A stretch of DNA of 64,000 nucleotides from Candidatus Omnitrophota bacterium (GCA_023819375.1 JAMWDI010000003.1:124001-188000), one strand, 5' to 3'; numbered from the stretch's first letter, positions 50,590 through 60,323 are shown. A program made the numbers and translations. The notes: generated by a model not told the origin, from the sequence alone.

Positions 50590-51186
50590 TTACCCTTCTT
50601 TCGCTTTTTTAATCAAATATTCTTTCAGTTTTTTAAAAGCAATTGATCTATGACTTATTTTGTTTTTTTCTTCTGTTTTCATTTCTGCAAAAGTTTTTCC
50701 TATTTCTGGAATTTCAAATATAGGGTCATATCCAAATCCATTTAATCCTCTTGGTTCAAAAGTTATATAACCCTCTATTTCACCCTTAAAAAAAACCTTT
50801 TCTCCTTTTCCAAATAAACAAGCAACTGTTATAAATCTGGCTTTTCTACTTTCTTTTGTTTTTAAATCTTTCATCATATAGAGTAATTTTTCTATATTCT
50901 TTTTATCGTCTCTTTCTCCAGAAAAAATTGCAGAATTTATTCCTGGTAAACCATTCAATTTTTCAACAAAAAGTCCTGAATCTTCCCCAACAATATATTC
51001 ATTTTTTATAAATCTACTTAAATATTCCGCTTTCAAAAAGGCATTTTCTTCTAATGTTTTTCCTTTTTCTTCTGGAAACTCAATATTATCAGGTGGTAAT
51101 AGAATTTCTATTTCTTCACCAATTATTTCCCTTATTTCTTTAAATTTATTCTTATTTTTAGTCGCCAAGTAAAAACATAATTTCAT
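50590..51186 (-). CDS. rdgB: XTP/dITP pyrophosphatase (RdgB/HAM1)
   Basis: A 198-residue house-cleaning enzyme that hydrolyses non-canonical purine triphosphates (ITP, dITP, XTP) to the monophosphates. It has LATKNKNKFKEIREI, the metal site VGEDSGLFVEKLNGLPGI (E-D-S-G-L), FGYDPIFEIPEIG near the base pocket, and NKISHRSIAFKKL at the end. It overlaps rph by 29 bases; this rph-rdgB pairing is conserved across many bacteria. Confidence 0.95.
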   Translation of the reverse strand: MKLCFYLATKNKNKFKEIREIIGEEIEILLPPDNIEFPEEKGKTLEENAFLKAEYLSRFIKNEYIVGEDSGLFVEKLNGLPGINSAIFSGERDDKKNIEKLLYMMKDLKTKESRKARFITVACLFGKGEKVFFKGEIEGYITFEPRGLNGFGYDPIFEIPEIGKTFAEMKTEEKNKISHRSIAFKKLKEYLIKKAKEG

Positions 51187-51898
51187 CTTTTAAAACCTCT
51201 TTTTCAATTTCTATTATTTTTTTAATTCCCTTTTCGGCAAGAGAAAGTAATTGTTCAAGTTGTTTTTTGGTAAAAGGATATCCTTCGGCAGTTCCTTGAA
51301 TTTCTATAAATTCCCCATTTCCTGTCATAACAATATTCATATCAACAGAAGCAAGGGAATCTTCAGAGTAATCTAAATCAAGTAGTAAATTCCCTTGAAC
51401 AATTCCTACGCTTATTGCTCCAATATAATCTTTTAAAACAGGGACTCTTATCAGTCCTAAATTTTTCATTTTGTTAAAACATTCAACAAGGGCAACAAAG
51501 CCTCCGATTACACTTGCAATTCTTGTTCCTCCATCTGCTTGGATAACATCACAATCAATCCAGAATGTCCTTTCTCCAATTCTTTTCAAATCTACAATTC
51601 CTCTTAGAGATCTTCCTATCATTCTCTGTATTTCTTGTGTTCTTCCAGATAAAATAGTACTTCTTTGAATTCTTTCTGTTGTTGCAGAAGGTAAAAGTGA
51701 ATATTCAGCAGTAATCCATCCGTTTCCTGTATCTTTTAGCCATTGCGGGACTTTATCTTCATAGTTTACAGCACATATAACCTTTGTATCTCCAAGTTCA
51801 ATAAGACAGGAACCTTTTGCAAATTTAAGAAAATTTTTCGTTATTTTTAATTCTCTTATTTCGTCATATGCTCTACCACCTTTCCTTTTTATTTCCAT
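51158..51898 (-). CDS. rph: Ribonuclease PH
   Basis: A 246-residue phosphate-dependent 3'-5' exonuclease that trims tRNA 3' ends. Phosphorolytic motifs are RKGGRAYDEIRELK, GWITAEYSLLPSATTER, LSGRTQEIQRMIGRSLR with the phosphate-binding Arg, and DCDVIQADGGTRIASV. Standard length. It overlaps lptD by ten bases. Confidence 0.96.
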   Translation of the reverse strand: MEIKRKGGRAYDEIRELKITKNFLKFAKGSCLIELGDTKVICAVNYEDKVPQWLKDTGNGWITAEYSLLPSATTERIQRSTILSGRTQEIQRMIGRSLRGIVDLKRIGERTFWIDCDVIQADGGTRIASVIGGFVALVECFNKMKNLGLIRVPVLKDYIGAISVGIVQGNLLLDLDYSEDSLASVDMNIVMTGNGEFIEIQGTAEGYPFTKKQLEQLLSLAEKGIKKIIEIEKEVLKDEIMFLLGD

Positions 51899-53796
51899 TT
51901 TGTAAACCTCCTTTGCCAGTTATTTTCAAAAAATATAGAAGGCATTATAAAAAAATAAAATGATATATTTTCTTTATCCTTTGTAAATCTGAAATCAACA
52001 ACTAAACAATGAATTTTTTTCCAGATTTCATAACTCTGGGAAAACAATTCTTTTGACTTGTAATCAAAGAATAAACCTATTCTATAATTCCAGTCATTTC
52101 TCAAAGTTTGTTGAAGCCAACTTTCAAAACCTAATATTTTTGCATCAATATCTCTTCTTGTCCCTAAAGAAAATTTAAACCTTTCTTTTTCATAGGATAC
52201 TGTATTTGTTCCAAATCTATATATTCCATTTTTTGTATCCCATTCATTTTCGCCCTCAAATTTTAAATCTTTTTTTTCAAATTCGTATTTAAATAATAAA
52301 TTTTCAAATGTGTTTTCAGTAAAAGCATAATCACTTTTAATCTCGCAATATCCAGAAAAGTTTTTTTCTAAATTTACATTCCATCTTAAATTTGTTGAAA
52401 TAAATTCACCGCTTTTTTTATTTTCAAATTCATCAAATTTTGTAAAATATTCTGGTTCATATCTTGTCCACCTTTTAAAAACTGAAATTTCAGGAATAAA
52501 ATATATGTTTTTATTTAAATCCCAAAAAATTGTTGACAAACTTAAACCAGTTTCTCCTATGTAATTAAATGTTTCAGGGTCAGTATTTAAATAATTAATT
52601 GAAGAAAATGAAATGTAAGGCTTTAAAGTAAAAAAATTAAAATCTTTTTTATGTGTCAAATCCCATTTATTTAATATCCTTATAGTGTCAACTTTTTCCT
52701 CATCAAAATTTGTCAATCTAAAGTCATATGAAAAAAACAAAGGAATTTTTGAAATCTGGAAATATGGTAAGAAATATCTCAATTCAGGTAGTTTTTCAAC
52801 ATTTAAGATATTTTCATTAGCATTTTCTCTTAAATTTAAACTCCAGAGCCCATTTCCCATTTTTCCTGTCAGGTAAAAATAATTATACATTTTTGATTTA
52901 TTTAAAAATTCATCCCTAAAAAATTCACAGAAGAATTCATCATTTTTCATCCATCTCCAATCAATTATTAAATCTATATCTTCAAATTTTTTACTGAATT
53001 CTATATATCCACCAGGTTCTACTTCATTTTCATCATATTTTTTGAAAGCATATGTTTTAAAGTTTAGGTTATATTTATCAGAATGTATTCCAAATCCTAA
53101 TCCTGTTCCCTTTGTTCCTACAAAAATTTTATTATTTAAGATAAAATCTTTTTTTTCAAATGGTCTTAAATTAAAATTAAATTCAAGAAATGTCCCTGTT
53201 TTTGTTTTATAGCCTATCACAGGAACAAAAAAGGGTTTCATCGTTTCTAAATCAATTGTAAATCTTGGAAAATAAAAAATTTTAAATTTATCTCCAAAAA
53301 CAATCTGAAATCTTTCCAATTTTAAGTATTCATCTTTTAAAAATTCTATTTTACCAGCACTTATTCTATAATGGGGTTTTTCCAACTCACAAGTTGTAAA
53401 ATAGCCATTTTCAAATTTATAAATTTTTCCACTTTTTACAAGATTTTCTGCTTTACCAAAAAATTGATCTATTTTAAATTTTGCATTTTTAATAATTATG
53501 GTTTCTTCTGAAATAGAGTATTCTAAATAATCTGAGTTTAATTTATCTTCATCACTTATTATTTCAACATTTCCTTCACATTCAATTTGATTTTTTTTTC
53601 TATCGTAAGTTGCCTTTTGTGCTTTAAAGATGATATTCTTATAAAAAATTGTAATATTCCCTTCAAGATAAATCTTTTCTATTTCACCATTTTCATCTAA
53701 AGAAACAGTCATGTTATCTGCAGTATATTTTATTTCTTCTGAATAGAGTAAAAAAGATAAAGAAAAAATGATGATAAAAAATATTTTAAATTTCAT
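51889..53796 (-). CDS. lptD: LptD-like LPS-assembly outer-membrane protein
   Basis: About 635 residues. After a signal peptide (FKIFFIIIFSLSFLLYSE), the N-terminal LptA-like jellyroll (about 22-125) has NMTVSLDENGEIEKIYLEG, IIFKAQKATYDRKKNQI and EGNVEIISDEDKL. The remaining ~500 residues have the alternating hydrophobic pattern of beta-barrel strands ending near the C-terminus. LptD takes LPS from LptA and inserts it in the outer membrane with LptE. It is shorter than E. coli LptD (about 780) and lacks the two Cys pairs. The start is ATG 53796; an ATG at 53802 is possible. This gene is the strongest sign of an outer membrane. Confidence 0.85.
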   Translation of the reverse strand: MKFKIFFIIIFSLSFLLYSEEIKYTADNMTVSLDENGEIEKIYLEGNITIFYKNIIFKAQKATYDRKKNQIECEGNVEIISDEDKLNSDYLEYSISEETIIIKNAKFKIDQFFGKAENLVKSGKIYKFENGYFTTCELEKPHYRISAGKIEFLKDEYLKLERFQIVFGDKFKIFYFPRFTIDLETMKPFFVPVIGYKTKTGTFLEFNFNLRPFEKKDFILNNKIFVGTKGTGLGFGIHSDKYNLNFKTYAFKKYDENEVEPGGYIEFSKKFEDIDLIIDWRWMKNDEFFCEFFRDEFLNKSKMYNYFYLTGKMGNGLWSLNLRENANENILNVEKLPELRYFLPYFQISKIPLFFSYDFRLTNFDEEKVDTIRILNKWDLTHKKDFNFFTLKPYISFSSINYLNTDPETFNYIGETGLSLSTIFWDLNKNIYFIPEISVFKRWTRYEPEYFTKFDEFENKKSGEFISTNLRWNVNLEKNFSGYCEIKSDYAFTENTFENLLFKYEFEKKDLKFEGENEWDTKNGIYRFGTNTVSYEKERFKFSLGTRRDIDAKILGFESWLQQTLRNDWNYRIGLFFDYKSKELFSQSYEIWKKIHCLVVDFRFTKDKENISFYFFIMPSIFFENNWQRRFTKWK

Positions 53797-54730
53797 AACC
53801 ATAATTTTTAGCAAAATTTAACAAATCTTCCCAATCTTTAACTCCAGAAGTTGCTCCTATTTCAGTTGTTATTTTAGCACCAACAATATTTGCAAGAAGA
53901 CCACATTTTTCAAAACTGTAATTTTCAACAAGACCTTTTATAAATCCAGCAACATAACCATCTCCAGCCCCAGTTGTGTCAACAACATTTACTTTTAAGG
54001 CTGGAAAATAATATCTTTCTTTTTCGTTTATTATATAAGAACCATTTTCCCCCATTTTTAGACAAACATTCTTAACGCCTTTTGAAATGAAAAATTCACA
54101 AATCTTTTCCTTTTCTTTTTCACCTGATATCATCTTTCCTTCTTCAAAACTTACGAAAAAATAGTCAATATAAGGGAGAGAATCTTTAATCCCTTCAAAC
54201 CATTTCCCGAACGGATCCCAGACAGTATCAACTGTAGTTATTATTTCCATTTCTTTTATTTTTTTTAATGTTAAATAAAGTCCTTCTCCTATGAAATTGG
54301 GCATAAGGAATGGACCTGCAATATGAATGAGTGAGAAATTTTTTAATAATTCAAAATCAATATCTTTAATTGAAAAATCAGAATTTGAACCAACAGAATG
54401 TAAGAATGATCTTTCTCCATCTGAATGAACAAGAACACTTGTTCCAGAAGTGGTAAATTTTTCAGAAATTTTTATATATTCTGTATTTATTCCTTCTTCT
54501 TTAAGTTTATTGATTATAAATTTCCCAAGATTGTCATTTCCTACTTTTCCCATAATTGAAACATTTACACCAAGTTTTTTAAGGACTATTCCTGTATTTG
54601 TTGCACAACCTCCTATATGCAATTCAGTTTTACCTACAAGTGTTAACTTTCCTCTTTCAGGCATTCCTTCAACAGGCTTTGCTATAAAATCACCTACAAT
54701 TATTCCAAGGCATAAAACGTCATTTTTCAT
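53786..54730 (-). CDS. PfkB/ribokinase-family sugar kinase
   Basis: A 314-residue ATP-dependent kinase of the ribokinase family. The N-terminal Gly-rich block is LHIGGCATNTGIVLKKLGV, then GKVGNDNLGKFI; the catalytic C-terminal block is VNVVDTTGAGDGYVAGFI with the base Asp and anion hole. GTSVLVHSDGERSF fits the lid region. Substrate unknown: ribose, fructose, adenosine or 2-keto-3-deoxy sugars are all possible. TAGGAGGT precedes the ATG, and it heads the long - unit that continues through lptD to 46886. Confidence 0.9.
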   Translation of the reverse strand: MKNDVLCLGIIVGDFIAKPVEGMPERGKLTLVGKTELHIGGCATNTGIVLKKLGVNVSIMGKVGNDNLGKFIINKLKEEGINTEYIKISEKFTTSGTSVLVHSDGERSFLHSVGSNSDFSIKDIDFELLKNFSLIHIAGPFLMPNFIGEGLYLTLKKIKEMEIITTVDTVWDPFGKWFEGIKDSLPYIDYFFVSFEEGKMISGEKEKEKICEFFISKGVKNVCLKMGENGSYIINEKERYYFPALKVNVVDTTGAGDGYVAGFIKGLVENYSFEKCGLLANIVGAKITTEIGATSGVKDWEDLLNFAKNYGYEI

Positions 54731-54766
54731 TTAAAACCTCCTAATTTCAATAAATATTACCATATC

Positions 54767-54796
54767 TTGACGGAAATTAGAAGTTGAAAATATAAT
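54767..54796 (+). promoter_or_regulatory. Promoter of tRNA-Ala
   Basis: TTGACG (54767-54772), 18 bases, TATAAT (54791-54796); the tRNA begins 14 bases later. Confidence 0.65.
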
Positions 54797-54809
54797 AGTA
54801 TTTAAAAGT

Positions 54810-54882
54810 GGGGGATTAGCTCAGTTGGGAGAGCACCAGGCTGGCAGTCTGGGGGTCAAGGGTTCGAATCCCTTATCCTCCA
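54810..54882 (+). tRNA. tRNA-Ala (anticodon GGC)
   Basis: A 73-base cloverleaf. GGGGGAT (54810-54816) pairs with ATCCTCC (54875-54881, one G-T), with A discriminator. The anticodon loop reads GGC within CTGGCAG. D arm AGCTCAGTTGGGAGAGC and T arm GGGTTCGAATCCC are standard. A run of seven T follows the tRNA (54884-54890) and may end transcription. No encoded CCA. Confidence 0.95.
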
Positions 54883-54888
54883 CTTTTT

Positions 54889-55824
54889 TTATTTTAAGAA
54901 AGATAGAAAGATAGGTATAGTTATAAGAGATAGCAAATGAGTTAAAAGAACTGACTCAGCAGCAAATTTGCTGTCACTTTCAAAGGCAGAACTTAGAACA
55001 ATGCTTGCTATTGCAGTTGGCATAATTGCTACAACAAAAAGAACTTTTTTAATTTCGTAAGGGAAGGAAAATAAGTTAAATAAAGAAATTGAAGTTAAAG
55101 GGATAAGAATAAGACGCAAAAAAGAAAGAAATAAATACTTGAAATTAAATAAATTTTTAAATTCCACTTCTCCCATTTTTGCGCCTGCAATAAATAAAGC
55201 AATGGGTATTGTGGCATTTCCCATAAGGTTTAAAACATTTAAAATTGATTTTCCGGTTTCAACAAGAATTTCATTTTTTATCACAAGAATATCTTTAAAA
55301 AATATAATAAGTACTGAAATTAATATTGAAATCATAGGGATACTTAGAAGATTTTTAAGTGATTTTCTCTCAAACTTATTTCCTGTAAGGGCTAGAATTC
55401 CGATAGTCCATACAGAAATTTCAGAACCAAATGTGGAAAGAATTAGTAAGGGGACATATCTTTCGCCAAAGAGAAAAAGAATGATAGGAAGAGGTAAGAA
55501 AGAGTAATTATTAATTGTACATTGAAAGTGGAAAGTATTTTTTTCTTTTTCATTTTTAAATGGCAAAATTTTAGAAAATATAAAACCATATATATATCCA
55601 CATAACATAATTAAGAATGTTCCAATAGGCAAGAGGGAGTTTTTTGTAAGGTCTGAAAAATTAAAATTTTTTAAAAAAGAAGAAAATATTAAGGAGGGAT
55701 AAAAAACTTTTGTAATAACGATTGATGTTTCTTTTATAGTGATAGGCGAAATAAGTCCCTTTTTTCTTATAAAAATTCCAGCAATAATTATCAAAAAAAC
55801 CGATAAAATTTTTATTAAAAGCAT
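54889..55824 (-). CDS. AEC-family transporter
   Basis: A 311-residue integral membrane protein of the auxin-efflux-carrier/malonate-type family, with two inverted repeats of about five spans. The first half ends with KTFVTKVF-like IVITKVFYPSLIFSSFLKN, and the second half has GNATIPIALFIAGAKMGEVEF and AIMPTAIASIVLSSAFESD, the usual conserved Pro regions. Members carry dicarboxylates, malate or other organic acids. Five bases separate it from the MFS gene upstream, so they probably form one unit. Substrate not readable. Confidence 0.85.
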   Translation of the reverse strand: MLLIKILSVFLIIIAGIFIRKKGLISPITIKETSIVITKVFYPSLIFSSFLKNFNFSDLTKNSLLPIGTFLIMLCGYIYGFIFSKILPFKNEKEKNTFHFQCTINNYSFLPLPIILFLFGERYVPLLILSTFGSEISVWTIGILALTGNKFERKSLKNLLSIPMISILISVLIIFFKDILVIKNEILVETGKSILNVLNLMGNATIPIALFIAGAKMGEVEFKNLFNFKYLFLSFLRLILIPLTSISLFNLFSFPYEIKKVLFVVAIMPTAIASIVLSSAFESDSKFAAESVLLTHLLSLITIPIFLSFLK

Positions 55825-55829
55825 AATTT

Positions 55830-56909
55830 TTATTTTAACAGATATTTCTGAAGGAAAAAAATAGAAAGAATTAAAATGCCTGAATAAATAAAACCATTGG
55901 ATACTCCTAAAATTTGACTTAAAATTCCTATAATTAAGGGACCTGTAAATAGTCCTATACCAATAATTGATTCGTTAAGTTCGGTTGAATAACCTTTTTC
56001 AATTATTTTTAAAATTCCCATTCTAAATGAAAAAGCAGAACTTGTTCCTATTAACAAAAAGGATAAAATATGAAAATAAGGAATTTTTGAAAGTCCAGTT
56101 AATATTAAAGCAATAGAAATCGTTAAATATGATATAAATAATATTTTTTCAGAAAACTTTGGACTTATTCTGCTAAAAAAATAAAACATAAAAAACCTCG
56201 TTATAAAAAGACATGTAATGATATTGCTTATCAGTGGTGTTGAATATCCTAAATTTATAGCAAGTTTAGGGAAAAGAAAAAGTATTCCACCAACTGATAA
56301 AAAGTTAACAAAATTTAGAAAAAAAACTTTTTTTATTTCTATTTCTGGCTTTTTATTTATAAGAAGTTTTTCTGGTAAATTTTTATAAATTGAGAGAAAG
56401 TTCTTAAAATTCATAATTCCCAAAATAAAACCTATAAATGCAAAAAAACTACCAATATAAAAGGGCAAAATATTTTTAATTTTTAAAATATAACCTGATA
56501 TGAAAACGCCAAAAATTACACCGAAGGACCAAGAAAGATTATATCTGTCAAGATTTTCTGAATTTGAACTGAAAAAATACTGAATTGAGGGCCAAAATCT
56601 ACTATAAAATATACCATTGATAAAAAGTAATAAAAAAAGAAAAATGTAAGATGGGCAAATTGTAAGTAAAAAATATATAAACGAGATAAAGAGAGAAGAT
56701 ATGATAAACCAAGGAAAGTGGAGTTTCCATTTTGCTTTATAAAATATATAGGTGAACATTGCATAAGCAAAATTACCGAAAAAACCTGTAATTCCAAGAA
56801 CGAAAGGGGAAGCGGAAAATTTTGAAATAAGATATAAAGGAAGAGAAAAATTCACAATATAATTTGAAGACGATAGTAAAAAAGAGATCAAATAAACAAT
56901 TCTTTCCAT
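55830..56909 (-). CDS. MFS transporter
   Basis: A 359-residue protein with about 10-12 predicted membrane spans and short loops. The first half contains VLGITGFFGNFAYAMFTYIF and the MFS-like linker after span 2, and the mid-section ISGYILKIKNILPFYIGSFF. No motif identifies the substrate; it lacks the sugar-specific signatures. Its length is slightly short for MFS. It starts without a clear ribosome site and is divergent from the acyl-CoA synthetase. Confidence 0.7.
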   Translation of the reverse strand: MERIVYLISFLLSSSNYIVNFSLPLYLISKFSASPFVLGITGFFGNFAYAMFTYIFYKAKWKLHFPWFIISSLFISFIYFLLTICPSYIFLFLLLFINGIFYSRFWPSIQYFFSSNSENLDRYNLSWSFGVIFGVFISGYILKIKNILPFYIGSFFAFIGFILGIMNFKNFLSIYKNLPEKLLINKKPEIEIKKVFFLNFVNFLSVGGILFLFPKLAINLGYSTPLISNIITCLFITRFFMFYFFSRISPKFSEKILFISYLTISIALILTGLSKIPYFHILSFLLIGTSSAFSFRMGILKIIEKGYSTELNESIIGIGLFTGPLIIGILSQILGVSNGFIYSGILILSIFFLQKYLLK

Positions 56910-56971
56910 TTTTTAAATTTATAATTTTACCCATCTTTTTATTTATTTCAAATTGAATACTTTCTAAAAAG

Positions 56972-57000
56972 TTGACATCTTACAAAATATGGTTTTTAAT
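56972..57000 (+). promoter_or_regulatory. Promoter of the acyl-CoA synthetase gene
   Basis: Perfect TTGACA (56972-56977), 17 bases, TTTAAT (56995-57000), then an AAGGGGG ribosome site before ATG 57022. Confidence 0.65.
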
Positions 57001-57021
57001 CTATTTTAACAAGGGGGAAAA

Positions 57022-58515
57022 ATGAATGTGGGTAAAATTTTAAGAGAAATAGTAGAAAAAAGAAAGGATGAAGTTGCTTTTGTTTTTAAAGATGTTGAAT
57101 ATAGTTATAAAATACTTGAAGAAAATGTGAATAAATATGCAAATTTTTTTAAAGATATCGGAGTTAAAAAGGGTACAAAAGTCGCAATTTACATGTTTAA
57201 TAATCCTGAATATATTTATACCTATTTTGCTATTTTCAAAAATGAAGCAATTGCAGTTCCTCTTGACCATAGATTGAAAACTGAAGAGATTTTTCCTTTG
57301 CTCAATCACTGTGGTGCAGAGTTTTTAGTAACAATGCCAACAAAAGAATTTAATCCTCAATTAATAAAAAATAATATTCCTTCTCTAAAAAATATAATCA
57401 TCACAAAAGGAGAATTTGAAGGTTGCATATCATTAGGAAAAGTTATTGATAATTACTCAACAGAGTTTCCTGTTTTGGATATTGATGAAAATTCTATCTC
57501 GGCAATTTTTTATACTTCAGGAACTACAGGAATCCCAAAAGGTGTTATATGGACTTATAAACATCTTGATAGTCCAATTGAAACAATTTGCAAATATTAT
57601 CAATATTTTAAAGAAAGAGATGTATGTGTATGCCCAATCCCTTTTTCTCATAATGGTGGTATTGTTGGAGTGCTTCTTATTCTTTTTGATGTTAAAGTTG
57701 TAGTGATGGAATACTATCATCCACTGGAACTTTTGAGAAATTTACAAAAATATAATGTTACAGGAATTTTCCTTGTTCCAACTATGTTTATAGGTATGAT
57801 GGAACTTAAAGAATTTGAAAAAGTCCAACTTCCCAATTTGAGATGGGCTGCAGTTTTTGGGGCTCCTTTTTCTCCTGATGTAATTAAAAGATTTAATCAA
57901 GTTGCTCCTAATGCAATTTTACTTTCTGGTTACGGATTAACAGAAAGTGCAGCACCGAATGTTTTACCTCCTTTAGAGAAAGTGAAATTTGGATCTGTTG
58001 GAAAGCCAGTTCCTTGGGTTGAAGTAAAAATTGTTGATGCTGATGGTGTTGAAGTTCCACAAGGAGAAGTTGGAGAAATTATTATGAAAGGATGGCCAAT
58101 AACACCAGGATATTATAATCAACCAGAGTTGACAGCAGAAGCAATAAAAGATGGATGGTTATATACTGGAGATCTTGGTAAATTTGATGAAGAAGGTTAT
58201 CTTTACATTGTTGGTAGAAAGAAAGATGTAATAATTGTTGGAGGTCTTAATGTTTACGCAACAGAAGTTGAAGGGGTTATTTATAAACATCCAAAGGTTA
58301 AAGAAGTTGCTGTTGTTGGTGTTCCAGATAAAATGATGGGAGAGGTTGTAAAAGCAGTAATTGTTCCAAAGGAAGGAGAAGAGATCACAGAAGAAGAGAT
58401 AAAAACTTTCTGTAAAAAACATCTTGCTCCATATAAAGTTCCAGTAATAATAGAATTTAGAAAAGAACTACCAAAAACAGGAAGTGGTAAAATAAGAAAA
58501 GAAGTTTTGAGATAA
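57022..58515 (+). CDS. Acyl-CoA synthetase/AMP-forming ligase
   Basis: A 497-residue adenylate-forming enzyme of the ANL superfamily that activates a carboxylic acid with ATP and joins it to CoA. The P-loop is IFYTSGTTGIPKGVIW, then LSGYGLTESAAP, the GWLYTGDLGKFDEEGYLYIV hinge box, and the catalytic Lys in LPKTGSGKIRKEVL. Length and motifs fit long- or medium-chain fatty acyl-CoA ligases as well as phenylacetate-like ones; the acid is not readable. AAGGGGG precedes the ATG. It converges on GH130. Confidence 0.93.
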   Translation: MNVGKILREIVEKRKDEVAFVFKDVEYSYKILEENVNKYANFFKDIGVKKGTKVAIYMFNNPEYIYTYFAIFKNEAIAVPLDHRLKTEEIFPLLNHCGAEFLVTMPTKEFNPQLIKNNIPSLKNIIITKGEFEGCISLGKVIDNYSTEFPVLDIDENSISAIFYTSGTTGIPKGVIWTYKHLDSPIETICKYYQYFKERDVCVCPIPFSHNGGIVGVLLILFDVKVVVMEYYHPLELLRNLQKYNVTGIFLVPTMFIGMMELKEFEKVQLPNLRWAAVFGAPFSPDVIKRFNQVAPNAILLSGYGLTESAAPNVLPPLEKVKFGSVGKPVPWVEVKIVDADGVEVPQGEVGEIIMKGWPITPGYYNQPELTAEAIKDGWLYTGDLGKFDEEGYLYIVGRKKDVIIVGGLNVYATEVEGVIYKHPKVKEVAVVGVPDKMMGEVVKAVIVPKEGEEITEEEIKTFCKKHLAPYKVPVIIEFRKELPKTGSGKIRKEVLR

Positions 58516-58516
58516 T

Positions 58517-59440
58517 TTAAATCTTATTCTTTTTTAACAAATTTAACATATCAGAAACAGAAACAAAGGCAATTGCAATACATCTATCACAAGTTCCGTA
58601 ATAGATTATCAATTCTTTTTTGTCCTTTTTGAAAACATACCCTGTTGGAAAGACAACATTTATTGCATTTCCAATTCTTTCATAATCTTTTTCAGGAGCA
58701 AATACCCAATCCTTTGTTCTTGCTATTACTTTTTCAGGAAATTCTTTATCAAGTAGTGCCAGTCCAACTCTATATATAGGAATTGAAGCAGTAAATCTTA
58801 TTCCATGGTATATAATTATCCAGCCATCCTCTGTTTCAATTGGTGGACATCCAAGACCTACTCTGTGACAATCCCACATTCCTGGTCTGACAGGTAGAAG
58901 AATTTTATGTTCTCCCCAGTGAATTAAATCTGGGGAATAGGAAATCCAGATATGTCCTTCTCCTCTTATAATTGGTCTGTGAATTAAAACATATTTACCT
59001 TTAAATTTCTTAGGAAATAAAGCACCATCTTTATCTTCTGGTGGAACAAGTGCTCCTTTTCTTTCAAAATTCTTAAAATCAGAAGTTAATATCAAGGAAA
59101 TTAATGGACCACCAGGTGAAAAAGAAACATACGTGATTGCATATTTTTTAAGATCTTCAAGATATGTAATTCTTGGGTCTTCAATACCCCATTTTTCTTC
59201 ATCAAAATTTTGATCAGGCAACAAAGTTGGTTTTTCTGATATTTCCCAATTTGTAATTCCATCCTTACTTTTTGCAATTGTTAAGTGAGAATATCCGTCA
59301 AATGTTTCAACTCTACAGAGGAGATAAACATAACCATTAAATTCTATTGCACCAGGATTAAAAACAGCATTACAAGGATAAGTCCATTTCTCTGGAGATA
59401 AAATTGGATTACCTTCGTATCTTTTAAAAATTTCTTCCAT
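58517..59440 (-). CDS. GH130-family mannoside hydrolase/phosphorylase
   Basis: A 307-residue five-bladed beta-propeller of family GH130, whose members phosphorolyse or hydrolyse beta-mannosides such as mannosyl-glucose or 1,2-linked beta-mannobiose. The catalytic-site pattern is clear: NPILSPEKWTYPCNAVFNPG, RVETFDGYSHLTIAKS, WGIEDPRITYLEDLKKYAI, and WDCHRVGLGCPPIETEDGW with IYHGIR. No signal peptide, so it acts on imported sugars. It is one base from the upstream alpha/beta hydrolase. Hydrolase versus phosphorylase cannot be decided here. Confidence 0.92.
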   Translation of the reverse strand: MEEIFKRYEGNPILSPEKWTYPCNAVFNPGAIEFNGYVYLLCRVETFDGYSHLTIAKSKDGITNWEISEKPTLLPDQNFDEEKWGIEDPRITYLEDLKKYAITYVSFSPGGPLISLILTSDFKNFERKGALVPPEDKDGALFPKKFKGKYVLIHRPIIRGEGHIWISYSPDLIHWGEHKILLPVRPGMWDCHRVGLGCPPIETEDGWIIIYHGIRFTASIPIYRVGLALLDKEFPEKVIARTKDWVFAPEKDYERIGNAINVVFPTGYVFKKDKKELIIYYGTCDRCIAIAFVSVSDMLNLLKKNKI

Positions 59441-59441
59441 T

Positions 59442-60323
59442 TTATAACTCCTTTTTATTATAAAGTAAATAATTGATAAAAAAATTTTTTACTTTCTCTC
59501 TATATTCACGTGTATATGCCCTATCAAGACCTGTGTGAGGACCTTCAACAATATATAATTCTTTTGGTTGATTTGCCTTTTTATATAATCTTTCAGCATG
59601 AGAAAATGGAACAAATTCGTCATTTTTTGAATGTATTATTAAGATAGGACATTTAACTTTATCAATAAAATTTTCTGGGCTATTTTCTCTGAAATCTTTT
59701 TTAAAGACATATTTCCCAAGAAAAATAGAAAAAGTTGAAAATATGTATTTTAAAGGCCCAAGATTTTTATAATAATTCCTAACCATATCAGGAAAATTTG
59801 CAAAAGCAGAATCAGTAACAATTGCCTTTATTTCACTATATTTTGCAGAAGAGATAATGGCAACTGCTCCCCCAAAGGAATAACCCCAGATACCGATAGG
59901 TAAATCTCTTAATCTTTTATCATTTTTGATAAATTCAATTGCACTTTTTACATCAAGGAATTCCTTAAGTCCAAAATAACAAACTTTCCCTTGGCTTTCT
60001 CCATGAGCCCTAAAATCAAAAAATAAAAGGGAAAATTCAGGATATAAAAATTCAACAACTGGCAGGATATCTGATTTATTTGCAGGATAACCATGGAGGC
60101 AGATAATTATTCCTTTACTTTTTTCAGAATAAATTAACCATCCCTTTAAAATTTTCCCATCTTCAGTTTTTAAAATAATATTTTCGTACTTTAATCCCAA
60201 ATCTTCTGGTTTTATATATATTTCCATTCTTGGAGGAATTACTGCCCTTGCTCCAATTATAAGTGAGAGAAAAAAGACAATTATCAAAAAGTCTACAATT
60301 ATTCTAACCCACATCTTCTTCAT
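59442..60323 (-). CDS. Membrane-anchored alpha/beta hydrolase
   Basis: A 293-residue protein with an N-terminal membrane anchor (VDFLIIVFFLSLIIGARAVI) and an alpha/beta-hydrolase domain. IICLHGYPANKSD is the oxyanion strand, the nucleophile elbow is IWGYSFGGAVAII (G-x-S-x-G), the acid Asp is in IIHSKNDEFVPF, and the His is in EGPHTGLDRAY. Substrates could be esters, lipids or peptides; none is indicated. It overlaps DUF4416 by four bases. Confidence 0.88.
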   Translation of the reverse strand: MKKMWVRIIVDFLIIVFFLSLIIGARAVIPPRMEIYIKPEDLGLKYENIILKTEDGKILKGWLIYSEKSKGIIICLHGYPANKSDILPVVEFLYPEFSLLFFDFRAHGESQGKVCYFGLKEFLDVKSAIEFIKNDKRLRDLPIGIWGYSFGGAVAIISSAKYSEIKAIVTDSAFANFPDMVRNYYKNLGPLKYIFSTFSIFLGKYVFKKDFRENSPENFIDKVKCPILIIHSKNDEFVPFSHAERLYKKANQPKELYIVEGPHTGLDRAYTREYREKVKNFFINYLLYNKKEL

